DNA from: Citrobacter freundii
GTDB lineage: Bacteria > Bacteroidota > Bacteroidia > Chitinophagales > Chitinophagaceae
Assembly: GCA_003243445.1 (NCBI GenBank)
Contig: QFQQ01000006.1
Span: forward strand, 102,167 to 166,166
Length of the DNA: 64,000 nucleotides
Direction of reading: 5' to 3'
Numbering within the stretch: position 1 is the stretch's first letter; every line of letters starts with the position of its first letter. The position numbers and the translations under genes are program-made. Of this stretch, positions 19,513-28,099 are shown one piece after another. The notes below the pieces were generated by a model. It was not told the DNA's origin and searched no databases. It saw nothing but the letters and a program-made list of their open reading frames with translations.

Positions 19513-21165
19513 ATGAAAAAGTTTAACCGATATTTTTATATAACACTGATGGCCGTGACAACCTTATCGGCCTGCTCAATCGACCGTACACCGGAAAGCA
19601 GTCTTTCCGATTCGCAATTCTGGAACACGGAAAATGATTTGCAGACAGCTGCTAACCGACTTTATCAACAGCTTGATGCATTCTGGATAGATAATCGTGC
19701 GGATGACGCATTGAATCAAACTCCGAATTCCATCAGCAATGGAACCTGGAATGTGCCGGGAACAAGCGCTGATTGGAGCGATCGTTATGACGAGATATTC
19801 ACAGCCAATAATATCCTGGAGAAAGGAACAAAAGCAGCTGTAACTGAGGCGATCCGTAATCGTTACTTTGGTGAAGCAAGGTTTTTCCGCGCGTATGCTT
19901 ACCTGCTGCTTGTTCAACGTTATGGTGATGTTCCGCTTGTATTGAAAACACTGGATTATAATTCCCCTGAATTGTTCATGGGCCGCACGCCACGCAGTGA
20001 AGTGATGGCGGCCATTTATGAAGACCTCGATTTCGCAGCGCAATGGCTGCCAACTCGCGCAGCATTACCGGCTGCACAGTATGGCCGCGTAACAAAAAGC
20101 AGTGCCTGGGCATTGAAGGCAAGAGCCGGACTCTTTGCAGGTACTTGGGCGAAATTTCATAACGAGGGAGACCCTCAGCCTCACCTGCAGATAGCAGTGG
20201 CTTCGGCTGAGCAGGTGTTGACACAGGGTCATGCGCTTTATGCAAACTATGGCAACCTGTTCGTTCAGGCCGGTGAGGGGCCTGCAAATACCGAGAACAT
20301 CCTCGTAAAGATCTTTGGAGTAAGCAATTCAAACCTGATCCTTGGTCATAATAACTCAAGAGATCTGGAGAATGGCCGTATGGCGCCAACACGTAACCTG
20401 CTTCGTCAATATCTGTACACAGATGGTCTGCCGGCGTACAATACCGACAATACACCATCGGCAACAAAGTCTCCTTTGTTCGTTCCGGAAGGGACTGAGC
20501 CATCTTATAATACCATTTTTGAAAATCGTGATCCAAGACTGGGTTTTACCGTATTCAAATCCGGTGAGGCCGCTTATAAAGGGCCATGGGTTCCGACAAC
20601 GTCATTGGGCTCAAGAACAGGATACGCTGCCAAGAAAGGTTTCAACATCGAAGACCAGACCATCAATGGCGCGGCTACTGTTGACCGCATCCTGATCCGT
20701 TACGGTGAAGTGCTGATCACGCTGGCAGAGGCATTGTATGAAAGAGACAATGCGATCAGCGATGCAGATCTTGAGCGCACGGTGAATGCTCTGCGCAGAA
20801 GAGCTGGTCTGAATGTAAAACTGACAAATGCTTTTGTTGCCACAAACAACCTGAGCATGCGCGAAGAGATCCGCAGGGAAAGATCTGTTGAACTTGCGAT
20901 GGAAGGATTCCGTTATCCAGATATCATCCGCTGGAAAACGGCTGAAACCGTTCTGCCGCAAAATATACTTGGAGCAAAATATGTTGCTGCCGACTGGCCC
21001 GGTACAAATGCAAATTCACTTAACCTGAATGCTGATGGTGTGATCATTGCTGAAACCGTAGCTACGCGTACATTCCGCGCGAACAGGGACTATCTCTATC
21101 CCGTTCCGGTTAATGAGATCAACCTGAGCAATGGCAACGTGAAGCAAAATCCAAATTGGCAGTAA
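19513..21165 (+). CDS. SusD/RagB family nutrient-binding lipoprotein
   Basis: Surface lipoprotein that caps the SusC barrel. Signal peptide with lipobox LSAC (Cys21), N-terminal TPR-like SusD_3 region (SDSQFWNTENDLQTAANRLY) and the C-terminal RagB part (RRERSVELAMEGFRYPDIIR and YLYPVPVNEI). 550 residues is typical. It starts 12 bases after the susC stop. Confidence 0.95.
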   Translation: MKKFNRYFYITLMAVTTLSACSIDRTPESSLSDSQFWNTENDLQTAANRLYQQLDAFWIDNRADDALNQTPNSISNGTWNVPGTSADWSDRYDEIFTANNILEKGTKAAVTEAIRNRYFGEARFFRAYAYLLLVQRYGDVPLVLKTLDYNSPELFMGRTPRSEVMAAIYEDLDFAAQWLPTRAALPAAQYGRVTKSSAWALKARAGLFAGTWAKFHNEGDPQPHLQIAVASAEQVLTQGHALYANYGNLFVQAGEGPANTENILVKIFGVSNSNLILGHNNSRDLENGRMAPTRNLLRQYLYTDGLPAYNTDNTPSATKSPLFVPEGTEPSYNTIFENRDPRLGFTVFKSGEAAYKGPWVPTTSLGSRTGYAAKKGFNIEDQTINGAATVDRILIRYGEVLITLAEALYERDNAISDADLERTVNALRRRAGLNVKLTNAFVATNNLSMREEIRRERSVELAMEGFRYPDIIRWKTAETVLPQNILGAKYVAADWPGTNANSLNLNADGVIIAETVATRTFRANRDYLYPVPVNEINLSNGNVKQNPNWQ

Positions 21166-21173
21166 ACTTAAAA

Positions 21174-21719
21174 ATGAAGAAAATGAAGTTCACAAAATAT
21201 ATCATGTTATTGTTCGCGGGTGCAGCGGTACTCAGCTCTTGCGAAGACAAAGATTATCCAGCTGGCCTGTCTGAATTCGACCATCATTATTATGCGGTAT
21301 ATGTGCCTAATAATAATACGGGTCAGACTGTGCAACGTACGCAAACAGCATTGCTCAAATTCCCGGTTCAATTCTATTCCACCTTTGTACGCAATTATGA
21401 TGCGGTTGCTTTTTACGGAATAAGCCAGATCGTTGAGAAAGTGGGTGGTGTTGACACACCGTATCCATTAGCGGTGGTGGGGCAGGACTTCGCGGTGGTG
21501 GACAAGAACGGCAATGCCATTCAGCCAGATGCTGCGGGCAATTATTCAATCGTGTTTCCAAAAGCTGTTCAGGCAATGGATACGATCTATATCAAATTGC
21601 TGAACAGCACGGTGCCTGGCGACCGGGGAATGAACGTCGAAATAAGAGAAAACAACAACAGTCAGTTTTATGTCGACAAATTCTCAACAGCGTGTTTAAG
21701 GCCTATCAAAATAAAATGA
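21174..21719 (+). CDS. small lipoprotein of the SusCD operon
   Basis: A 181-residue protein with a signal peptide and lipobox LSSC (Cys23 from ATG at 21174, which begins 8 bases after susD). The frame is open from 21156, but the inner ATG gives the proper signal. The mature part is beta-rich (HHYYAVYVPNNN, FPVQFYSTFVRNYDAVAFY). Similar third-gene lipoproteins with a DUF1735-like beta-sandwich occur in other Bacteroidota utilisation loci; a glycan-binding role is inference. A strong terminator follows. Confidence 0.8.
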   Translation: MKKMKFTKYIMLLFAGAAVLSSCEDKDYPAGLSEFDHHYYAVYVPNNNTGQTVQRTQTALLKFPVQFYSTFVRNYDAVAFYGISQIVEKVGGVDTPYPLAVVGQDFAVVDKNGNAIQPDAAGNYSIVFPKAVQAMDTIYIKLLNSTVPGDRGMNVEIRENNNSQFYVDKFSTACLRPIKIK

Positions 21720-21724
21720 TCATG

Positions 21725-21759
21725 AAAGGGGATGCAAAATGTATCCCCTTCTTTTTTTT
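21725..21759 (+). terminator. rho-independent terminator of the SusCD operon
   Basis: AAGGGGAT (21726-21733), a short A-rich loop and ATCCCCTT (21743-21750) form an 8-base stem followed by a run of eight T. It separates the SusCD operon from the convergent NAD operon. Confidence 0.9.
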
Positions 21760-21765
21760 AGCTTC

Positions 21766-22608
21766 TTACTGGAGGTATTTGCTTACAGGAAAACAATTCA
21801 CGCCTTCTACTGTTCTGAATGAATCCGTTGTATAGATCTCATCTACAGATTCGATCTTTATTCCTTTGCTGAAAATGCCATGCGATACGATCAGTATCAC
21901 TTTCTTCGCGCTTTTTTCTTTCAGCATTTTCGCAGTCCCGGCGAATGTTCCACCTCCATCACAGATATCGTCGATGATAAAACAGGTCTGATCATCCAGG
22001 CTCTCTGTTGTCGTTTTAAAGTTGGTCAAAGCGCCCGTTTTCAAATCTCTTTCTTTCATGCATTCAACCACGTTATCCACCTGTAAAAAGTGTGCGAGCT
22101 TGTGGATCTTTTTCAATGCGCCGGCATCGGGTGACACCAGGGTATAGGCGGCTGTTTTATTTTTCAACAGATAATCTTCCAGTGCATCTTTTACATACGC
22201 GTGATTTGTTACAGCATAAGAACGATCGATCAATGCCGTGGAGACTTCTGAATGCGGGTCGAAGATCTTTACCTTGCTGAATCCGGCCAGGTTAATGATG
22301 CCTGCGATCACTTTCAGGGAGAATGGTTCTCCATCCAGCATTACCCGGTCCATCCGGGCCGCGAGAAGATAGGAGACATGTAGTTCGATCTTTTCAAACT
22401 CCCAATAGTCAAGTGTGTTCTTTACAAAGAGCGCTGTCAGCAGATCATTTGCGTTGGAAACACGCGTGAGGATGCGCACGGGCATGGTTTTGTCGATTCC
22501 TTCCGCGCTCGTGGCATCTATTTTTATATGCGGCTGACTGTCCGGGAAAGCCATCGTTTTAAATACAAAATCCGATTTTGCCGGATCAATAAGGTTGAAT
22601 GTTTTCAT
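21766..22608 (-). CDS. ribose-phosphate pyrophosphokinase-like protein (possible ADP-ribose pyrophosphokinase)
   Basis: A 280-residue PRPP-synthetase-fold protein; ATG at 22606-22608 starts 4 bases after the upstream gene. The PRPP loop is IIDDICDGGGTFA (211-223) and the ATP/ribose region LLAARMDRVMLDGEPFS (81-97) has RMDR in place of the usual RQDR. It is some 30 residues shorter than housekeeping Prs and divergent, like phage homologues. In an operon with a Nampt it could make PRPP for NMN synthesis. Alternatively, by analogy with phage NAD+ reconstitution pathway 1, it could add pyrophosphate to ADP-ribose. The second idea is inference from context. Confidence 0.88.
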   Translation of the reverse strand: MKTFNLIDPAKSDFVFKTMAFPDSQPHIKIDATSAEGIDKTMPVRILTRVSNANDLLTALFVKNTLDYWEFEKIELHVSYLLAARMDRVMLDGEPFSLKVIAGIINLAGFSKVKIFDPHSEVSTALIDRSYAVTNHAYVKDALEDYLLKNKTAAYTLVSPDAGALKKIHKLAHFLQVDNVVECMKERDLKTGALTNFKTTTESLDDQTCFIIDDICDGGGTFAGTAKMLKEKSAKKVILIVSHGIFSKGIKIESVDEIYTTDSFRTVEGVNCFPVSKYLQ

Positions 22609-22612
22609 GTTA

Positions 22613-23344
22613 TTATTTATTTCTTCCTTTTTCGTTGGGATATAATATTTGGACAATATCGCTTTGCCAGAATTGTTTGGTATCTGCATCAATAGCGGAA
22701 ACCGGGCCGGTAAATGCTGCGCCTGTATCAACATTCCACACATTGCAGCCATTCATGGGTACGGTCGTATCGTAATAGACCGTTGGTGTATGTCCGATAA
22801 ATATCTCTTTATAATGAAGTAAACGTTTTGGGTAAAGTTTGCTGTCTTTTGAAATACGCTGGTCCATTGTCCTTGCCATTTCCCAAAGTGTTCGATCCGT
22901 ATTAAAGTTAGACGCGTAATGTTCTTTTGCCGGTCCATGCATAGAGGTGAACCCGGCGTGAATATAAAGACGGTTTTGTTCATCCGTATAATAATCTTTC
23001 AGCCTGTTGAAAAACTCCAGGTGCGTCTTCTTTTGCTGCTGATCGAAGTTGCCATAACTTTCAATTGTTTCTTTTCCGCCATGAAAAAGCCACTCCCTGT
23101 TGGGTTTTCCGCCGGCGAGCCATTCTTCACACCAGATATCATGATTACCTTTTATAAAAATGCAATCATGACTTGCTTCCAGGTGTATCAGGCGTTCGAT
23201 CACGTGCGCAGATTCAGACCAACCATCAACATAGTCGCCAAGAAAGACCAGGCGGTCGTTTTCCTGGGGAGATACACGTCCGATCAATTGCTGAAGAGCT
23301 TTGAAACCTCCGTGTATATCGCCTATTACAATTGTTCTTGACAT
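22613..23344 (-). CDS. PPP-type metallophosphoesterase
   Basis: A 243-residue calcineurin-like phosphoesterase with the full metal site: GDIHGG (8-13), GDYVDG (36-41), GNHD (about 62), IHAG and GHTP, then DTGAAF. This is the bacterial serine/threonine phosphatase or diadenosine-tetraphosphatase class. Its start overlaps the stop of the ADP-ribosylglycohydrolase gene (TAATG). Inside a NAD/ADP-ribose operon it may act on a phosphorylated nucleotide, ADP-ribose 1''-phosphate or a protein; the substrate is unknown. Confidence 0.9.
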   Translation of the reverse strand: MSRTIVIGDIHGGFKALQQLIGRVSPQENDRLVFLGDYVDGWSESAHVIERLIHLEASHDCIFIKGNHDIWCEEWLAGGKPNREWLFHGGKETIESYGNFDQQQKKTHLEFFNRLKDYYTDEQNRLYIHAGFTSMHGPAKEHYASNFNTDRTLWEMARTMDQRISKDSKLYPKRLLHYKEIFIGHTPTVYYDTTVPMNGCNVWNVDTGAAFTGPVSAIDADTKQFWQSDIVQILYPNEKGRNK

Positions 23345-24291
23345 TATTTTCTTGTTTTTTTATCAAGCAGATCTGCCAGCTCTTCGATTTCCTTTCTTTT
23401 CGCCAGAGTCTGTAACCATTCGTCAGGTATAGATTCCCATTTATAATAAAGAGCAGCAAGACCGCCGGTCACAGCCGCAACGGTATCGGTATCGCTTCCC
23501 AGGTTGACTGCCTTTAGCACTGCATCGGCAAAGGTGTTTGTTCTTAATAAACACCATAGTGCTGCTTCCAGCGTACTTACTACGTAACCGGATGAAGAGA
23601 TCTGTGATTCTTCCAACACTTCTAGATTCCCTTCCAGTATTCTTGACAGAATTCGTCTTTCAGTATTTGTACAGGTTGCTGTTTCGTCAAGAAATTGATT
23701 GACCAAAGAACATGCCTCTTTGACTGCCATCGCAATCGTTGAGCCACGCATAAGTGCGAGAGCAATCTGTAGATAAATAAAGCAACATAAAGCAGATCTG
23801 ATATGAGCGTGTGTCAACGATGATACATCTTTCACCCGCTGAAACTGCTTATCAATCGGAAGTTCTTCAAGGATCAATGCAAGTGGGAGGATGCGCATCA
23901 GCGATCCGTTTCCATTATCACCATCATCGGAGCCACCGGCTTCTGTCGGAGGAACTCCTTGGGCAAGTTGGCTGATCGCATGACTTGTGGAAATTCCAAT
24001 ATCAAAGACCGATCCGTGAGCACTCCAGTATGCGTTGTGCTTCCATTCGCAAAAATATGTTGCAAGACGCTTTAGGTCGTATTTGCCAGTCAGCATTTGT
24101 GCAAGGCAAAATGTAAGCGAACTATCATCCGACCAGGTTCCGGGTGGTTGATGATGCGAACCAAATCCGATCATCCTGGTCACTGGATTATTTTTCAGAT
24201 ATTCCCTTGACCTGAACTCCACCGGAACGCCAAGAGCATCGCCGACGGCTACACCTAAGAGAATATCTTTTGCAAAATTTCTTTTATTCAT
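23344..24291 (-). CDS. ADP-ribosylglycohydrolase family protein
   Basis: A DraG/ARH-type hydrolase that removes ADP-ribose from a protein, nucleic acid or small molecule. Ligands of the two-magnesium site are visible: GDALGVPVEF (17-26), WSDDSSLT (53-60, in place of TDDT) and GSDTDTVAAVTGG (about 270-282). 315 residues is typical. It overlaps the NADAR gene by one base (TAATG) and the phosphoesterase gene in the same way, so the three should be made together. Confidence 0.92.
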   Translation of the reverse strand: MNKRNFAKDILLGVAVGDALGVPVEFRSREYLKNNPVTRMIGFGSHHQPPGTWSDDSSLTFCLAQMLTGKYDLKRLATYFCEWKHNAYWSAHGSVFDIGISTSHAISQLAQGVPPTEAGGSDDGDNGNGSLMRILPLALILEELPIDKQFQRVKDVSSLTHAHIRSALCCFIYLQIALALMRGSTIAMAVKEACSLVNQFLDETATCTNTERRILSRILEGNLEVLEESQISSSGYVVSTLEAALWCLLRTNTFADAVLKAVNLGSDTDTVAAVTGGLAALYYKWESIPDEWLQTLAKRKEIEELADLLDKKTRK

Positions 24292-24845
24292 TACTTTTCA
24301 CTTAATATATCACGCACTTCCATCAACGCATAGCCCAGCAGATTTTCACCTTTCCATTTTGAAGGATTACCGGCATTTGGATCTTCTGCCGAAAGTCCGA
24401 TTCCCCAAACGCTGTCAACCGGACTGGCTTCCACAATGACCTGTTCACCGGTTTTAATAAGAAACTCCTTCAGCATTTCGCTTGATGAGAATTTCGCGAG
24501 GTTCCCTTTTACTACGGCATTGTATTTTTCTTTATCCCAAATTTCCGGATCAAAATGCTGTACCTCTCTTCCTAGCTTTTTAGCTTCGGGAGCGGTGGTG
24601 GCTCTCAGGATCTTTTCCAGCGTTGTGTTGTCGTTGAACATTCTCGCTTTACAGGCCATCATCCAATGTTCAGCAGTTGAATAGCGCATTCCGTCCATTT
24701 CAAAAGGGGAGACCCACCACTGGCTGAAACAACTCTTCGTTACTGAGCCGTCTTTCGCGGGTTGATGTCCCCAGAAGTAAAGAAATTTTATAGATCGGCT
24801 GTCCTGCTCAAATTGTCCGATCAGCCACCTGTTATTGTATTTCAT
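24291..24845 (-). CDS. NADAR family protein (YbiA/RibX-like)
   Basis: About 184 residues from ATG at 24843-24845. NADAR signatures are clear: FLYFWGHQP, SQWWVSPFEMDG, STAEHWMMACKARMF, YNAVVKGNLAKF and DSVWGIGLS. Characterised members cleave N-glycosidic bonds of ADP-ribose-like or riboflavin-pathway substrates, and some reverse guanosine ADP-ribosylation by DarT1 toxins. The start overlaps the end of the upstream ADP-ribosyltransferase-like gene by 14 bases, a strong sign of functional linkage. Confidence 0.9.
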   Translation of the reverse strand: MKYNNRWLIGQFEQDSRSIKFLYFWGHQPAKDGSVTKSCFSQWWVSPFEMDGMRYSTAEHWMMACKARMFNDNTTLEKILRATTAPEAKKLGREVQHFDPEIWDKEKYNAVVKGNLAKFSSSEMLKEFLIKTGEQVIVEASPVDSVWGIGLSAEDPNAGNPSKWKGENLLGYALMEVRDILSEK

Positions 24846-25260
24846 CTTTGAATCTTTTGAATATACGAACCAGTTCATCATTTGCCGGCATCACAAACTT
24901 TTCTCCAAAGAATACGTTCACCACCTCAATTGCTCCGATAATATGCTGATTAAATTCTGCAAGTCTCTCAGCGGGGACCCAGAGTTCGTTGTGCATTTCA
25001 CCACCGACGTTCTGAATGTCATACTGGTCATAATGCTTTTTCGCCACGTCGAATCTTGTAACTATTCCGCAATATCCTGATGCTTCATCATCTGTATTCC
25101 ACTGCACAGCGATCTGCTCTGCGTACGGTTGATTCAGCACCGGGTAAAAGATCGGTTGCCAGTATAGTCGTGGCGGGAATTCTTTCCAGCCGGAATACTG
25201 TATCAACTCCAGTTCTTTTATTCCGACAGGTCTATAAAGTGTTATCGTTTCCATGATCAA
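24832..25260 (-). CDS. ADP-ribosyltransferase-like small protein ('ADP-ribosylation/crystallin J1' annotation family)
   Basis: A 142-residue protein beginning METITLYRPVGIKELELIQ, with WQPIFYPVLN, ADEASGYCG-like and GGEMHNELWVPAERLAEFN. Close relatives are usually labelled ADP-ribosylation/crystallin J1. The N-terminal TLYRPVG..EL.LI pattern resembles the first strand of small ART-fold proteins such as DUF952 and DarT, where an Arg or His binds NAD. ART activity is inference; the databases give no proven function that I know of. It overlaps the DUF4291 gene upstream and the NADAR gene downstream. Confidence 0.75.
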   Translation of the reverse strand: MIMETITLYRPVGIKELELIQYSGWKEFPPRLYWQPIFYPVLNQPYAEQIAVQWNTDDEASGYCGIVTRFDVAKKHYDQYDIQNVGGEMHNELWVPAERLAEFNQHIIGAIEVVNVFFGEKFVMPANDELVRIFKRFKDEIQ

Positions 25261-25891
25261 TTCTTATCCGGTGTTCCAGTTCCGGGTTGCCGATTTTCCA
25301 GACTCTTTCAACCGGTACTATTAGTTCACTCAACTTTCCGTTATCGAGTAATTGTTTCTGTTCTTTTACAAATGGGGTGATGTCTTCGATCCTGCTAATG
25401 TATGTTTTACCAAAATTCCTCAGCATCTGACGTTTCAATCCGAGCTGCATTGCCCTTCTTGTTAACTTATTACCAAACGGATCATGATCCGGATCCCACT
25501 GTAATTGCACTTGTTTTGTTTTAAGATCTTCTTTCCATTTATCCATGTCAGTGTGATGGCTCAGATCAAAGTTTGTAGTAACTACATTTTCCAGTATTTC
25601 GATCAAAGCGGTTTTCTTCAACCATATCGCCAGTACGTGTTCCTGGTCTTTCTTTTCTGCCCATCCACACCGGAACATCATCCAAAGAAAATTCGGTTTG
25701 ATCCACGACATGCGGTTATAGCTGAACTCCGGTCCGCCCAATTCCTGGTGCTCTACCGAATATTTCGCTGTCGATGGCTTATACGCCTGATAAACCACCA
25801 ATTCGTCTTCTGTACACTGGGCAACGATCTGTTGCCCCGAACCAGGCAACATCTTTCTCGATGCTTCATAGTTCTCCAATTCAAGTTTCAT
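25232..25891 (-). CDS. DUF4291 family protein
   Basis: About 219 residues from ATG at 25889-25891 (MKLELENYEASRKMLPGSGQ). The family is recognised from VVYQAYKPS, NRMSWIKPNFLWMMFRCGW, WDPDHDP, RAMQLGLKRQMLRNF and PVERVW. Function is not established to my knowledge. Its steady company with ADP-ribose enzymes and its conserved Tyr, Arg and Trp suggest a nucleotide- or NAD-using enzyme. Its end overlaps the next gene by about 29 bases. The alternative start at 25921 adds ten unlikely residues. Confidence 0.85.
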   Translation of the reverse strand: MKLELENYEASRKMLPGSGQQIVAQCTEDELVVYQAYKPSTAKYSVEHQELGGPEFSYNRMSWIKPNFLWMMFRCGWAEKKDQEHVLAIWLKKTALIEILENVVTTNFDLSHHTDMDKWKEDLKTKQVQLQWDPDHDPFGNKLTRRAMQLGLKRQMLRNFGKTYISRIEDITPFVKEQKQLLDNGKLSELIVPVERVWKIGNPELEHRIRIDHGNDNTL

Positions 25892-25942
25892 TTTAATTTC
25901 TTTTAATGGACCGCGGCCCACTGCTGCTGTCCGCGGCCTGTT

Positions 25943-27419
25943 TCAAAGCTGCGCTTTGACTTTATCCCGTATCTCCTGCAAGGTCCAGTCAATGATCAGC
26001 TTTCCGTCTTTAAATACTGTTTTCAATTCTCCTTTTCCTTCTTCCTCCCAGGTGCATTGATCCTTTACCGCAAGTTTGCCCGTGTTTGGATCCCGATAGA
26101 CCTGCATCAGACCTTTCGCGGACTTTTTGGTGCCGTCGTCGGTCTTCGGATCTTTGAATATATCGCGGCCTTCGTGATTCACTTCACCGTATGTTGCTTT
26201 CATAGCAAACCCGAATGTGTCACGTGTTACATACTCATAAGTATAAGAACCGATCCCCAATACCACATTATAGCTCGCAAATCCTTTTTCTTTTAATCCT
26301 TGCAATATTGCTTCCTGTCTTTCCGTGGTAATGCTATCGCCATAGATCAGCCCGATATGACCATCCAGCAGTTTAAATCCTTTTTCCGTGATCGTTCCGC
26401 CAAATGTTTCCCACATACATTCGATCGCGCCTTTGTATTCCGGGCTGCCGGGTATTGCGTTCTTATCACCCACAATGATCTTTATAGGATCTCCACTGTC
26501 GGGCCGGATCACCACCTTACCATTTCTCGCGATGATCTTTGTTTTAAGTGCTGGTAAGAATTCTGTGATCACCCGCCAGAAATCCCAGGTATCACTTACA
26601 ATAGACACAATGCCAGCCGGATAAACTTTTGAGATCAGGCGATCAAACGTATTGATCTCATCACCCTGCGTTCCCATACACATCACGCTATGTTCCGTTG
26701 CGGGCACAGATCCACCGATCAGTTCCTTCTCGCAATCCGCATTATAATATTGCTCCAGGAAATCGATGGCAGGGATCGTATCCGTACCTGCAAATGATAA
26801 AAGGTGACCACCACCGCTCAGGGATCGCATCTTCAATCCCACTCATACCGCGGAATGAGAAATCATGCCCCTGCCAGGGAATAAAGCTTGCATCTTTACC
26901 TACCGTTTCATTTGCATATTTTGTGAACGTCTTCAGGTATTGAAAAGCTGTTGTTGCGGACGTACAGGGTTTCCAGATGATCGCACTCAATACAGTCTCC
27001 AGCATATTCATCACCCAGAAAAATTCAGGTTTTGTATTCCTGATAGTGAATATGGGGACCCGCATTGGAACAAGACTTCCTTCTGCCACTGCTTTTATCT
27101 CCAATGGCAAATAACCAAGATCATGCAACTGTTCAATATGGTCATAGGTAATGCTGTCTTTTCCGAGGTAATTATCCAGCCGTCTCGCATAAGTTTTGAT
27201 CACTTCTTCTTTAGGTTGCCGGAAGAACAATTCATCAAATTGTTTCATCAGGTATTCCTTAATGAAATATTGAAGGCCAAAGAAAACGATCTCATTGACT
27301 GCCGGGTTCCTGGCTTTACGCGGAGTCATGTTTGAATAAACAAGTGTGGTGTTATCCGGGTACTGAAATTTATGTCCTACTTTATAACCATCTTTTAAAA
27401 TGATAGGTGATACTTTCAT
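25943..27419 (-). pseudogene. nadV: nicotinamide phosphoribosyltransferase, split by a +1 frameshift
   Basis: Two consecutive frames together make a full-length Nampt. The first (27419 to about 26823) has DGYKVGHKFQYP, the active-site loop and FIPWQGHDFSFRGMSGIEDA. The second (about 26822 to 25943) resumes with SGGGHLLSFAGTDTIPAIDF, then ATEHSVMCMG, VIRPDSGDP (ribose-phosphate site), GSDSI-like GDSITTERQEAI, and a normal end at KVKAQL. One extra C in the triplet at 26821-26823 (GGG on the plus strand) explains the break: ATCCTG would restore AILSGGGH. Everything else is intact, so this is either a very recent mutation, a sequencing error or, less likely, recoding. It starts by an ATGA overlap with the NrtR-like gene. 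Confidence 0.88.
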
Positions 27420-28099
27420 GACAGGTCAATATTTATTTGAAATTTATTTGGTTTAAGTTGTTTGTTGAATTTAAACAGATCAGGTGGTCTGTTCTGTAAT
27501 CCTTCCCGTTTTCCGGTGCTGACTAGATATCCCGAGTCAAGGATCTTTCGCCTGAAATTGCGCCGGTCGATCGGGACCTGCAGAATGGTTTCATAGAGAT
27601 GATGTAATTCGGGCATCGTGAATTCATCATCCAGCAGTTGAAAGCCCACCGGGTCATACAGGATCTTTGAGCGGACGCGCTTCAGCGCGGTATCAAAGAT
27701 CCTGTGGTGATCAAAGCCCAGTTTGGGTAACTCTTCCACCGAAAACCATTTTACATCATTTGCCATATTTCCCGCTACGATCTCAAATTTGCCCGGGTTG
27801 ATCAGTGCATAATAAGAGACAGCGATCACACGACCACGCGGATCACGCGCCGGATCATCAAACGAATACAGCTGCTCCATATAGAAATTCGCCATTCCCA
27901 GTTTCGTATCAAGGATCCGGTGGCAGGTATCCTGAAATGTTTCATGCATCTGCAGAAATGCACCGGGCAAAGTCCATTTGTTCTTAAATGGCTCCTCCTT
28001 ACGGTTCAGCAATAACACATTCAGGCTGTTCTCATAATAACCGAAAACCACCAGGTCGACTGCAAGGGAAGGATTCCGGTATTGATCAAATGCTTTCAT
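27416..28099 (-). CDS. NrtR-like regulator: Nudix domain plus winged helix
   Basis: A 227-residue protein with a Nudix fold (about 10-140) and a C-terminal winged helix (about 150-210, FTMPELHHLYETIL, then RRNFRRKILDSGYL). The Nudix box is degenerate: GAFLQMHETFQDTCHRILDT lacks the REx2EE metal ligands, as expected of the NAD-metabolism repressor NrtR, which senses ADP-ribose or related ligands without hydrolysing them. It is the first gene of the NAD operon and sits four bases from a palindrome, which points to autoregulation. Confidence 0.88.
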   Translation of the reverse strand: MKAFDQYRNPSLAVDLVVFGYYENSLNVLLLNRKEEPFKNKWTLPGAFLQMHETFQDTCHRILDTKLGMANFYMEQLYSFDDPARDPRGRVIAVSYYALINPGKFEIVAGNMANDVKWFSVEELPKLGFDHHRIFDTALKRVRSKILYDPVGFQLLDDEFTMPELHHLYETILQVPIDRRNFRRKILDSGYLVSTGKREGLQNRPPDLFKFNKQLKPNKFQINIDLS

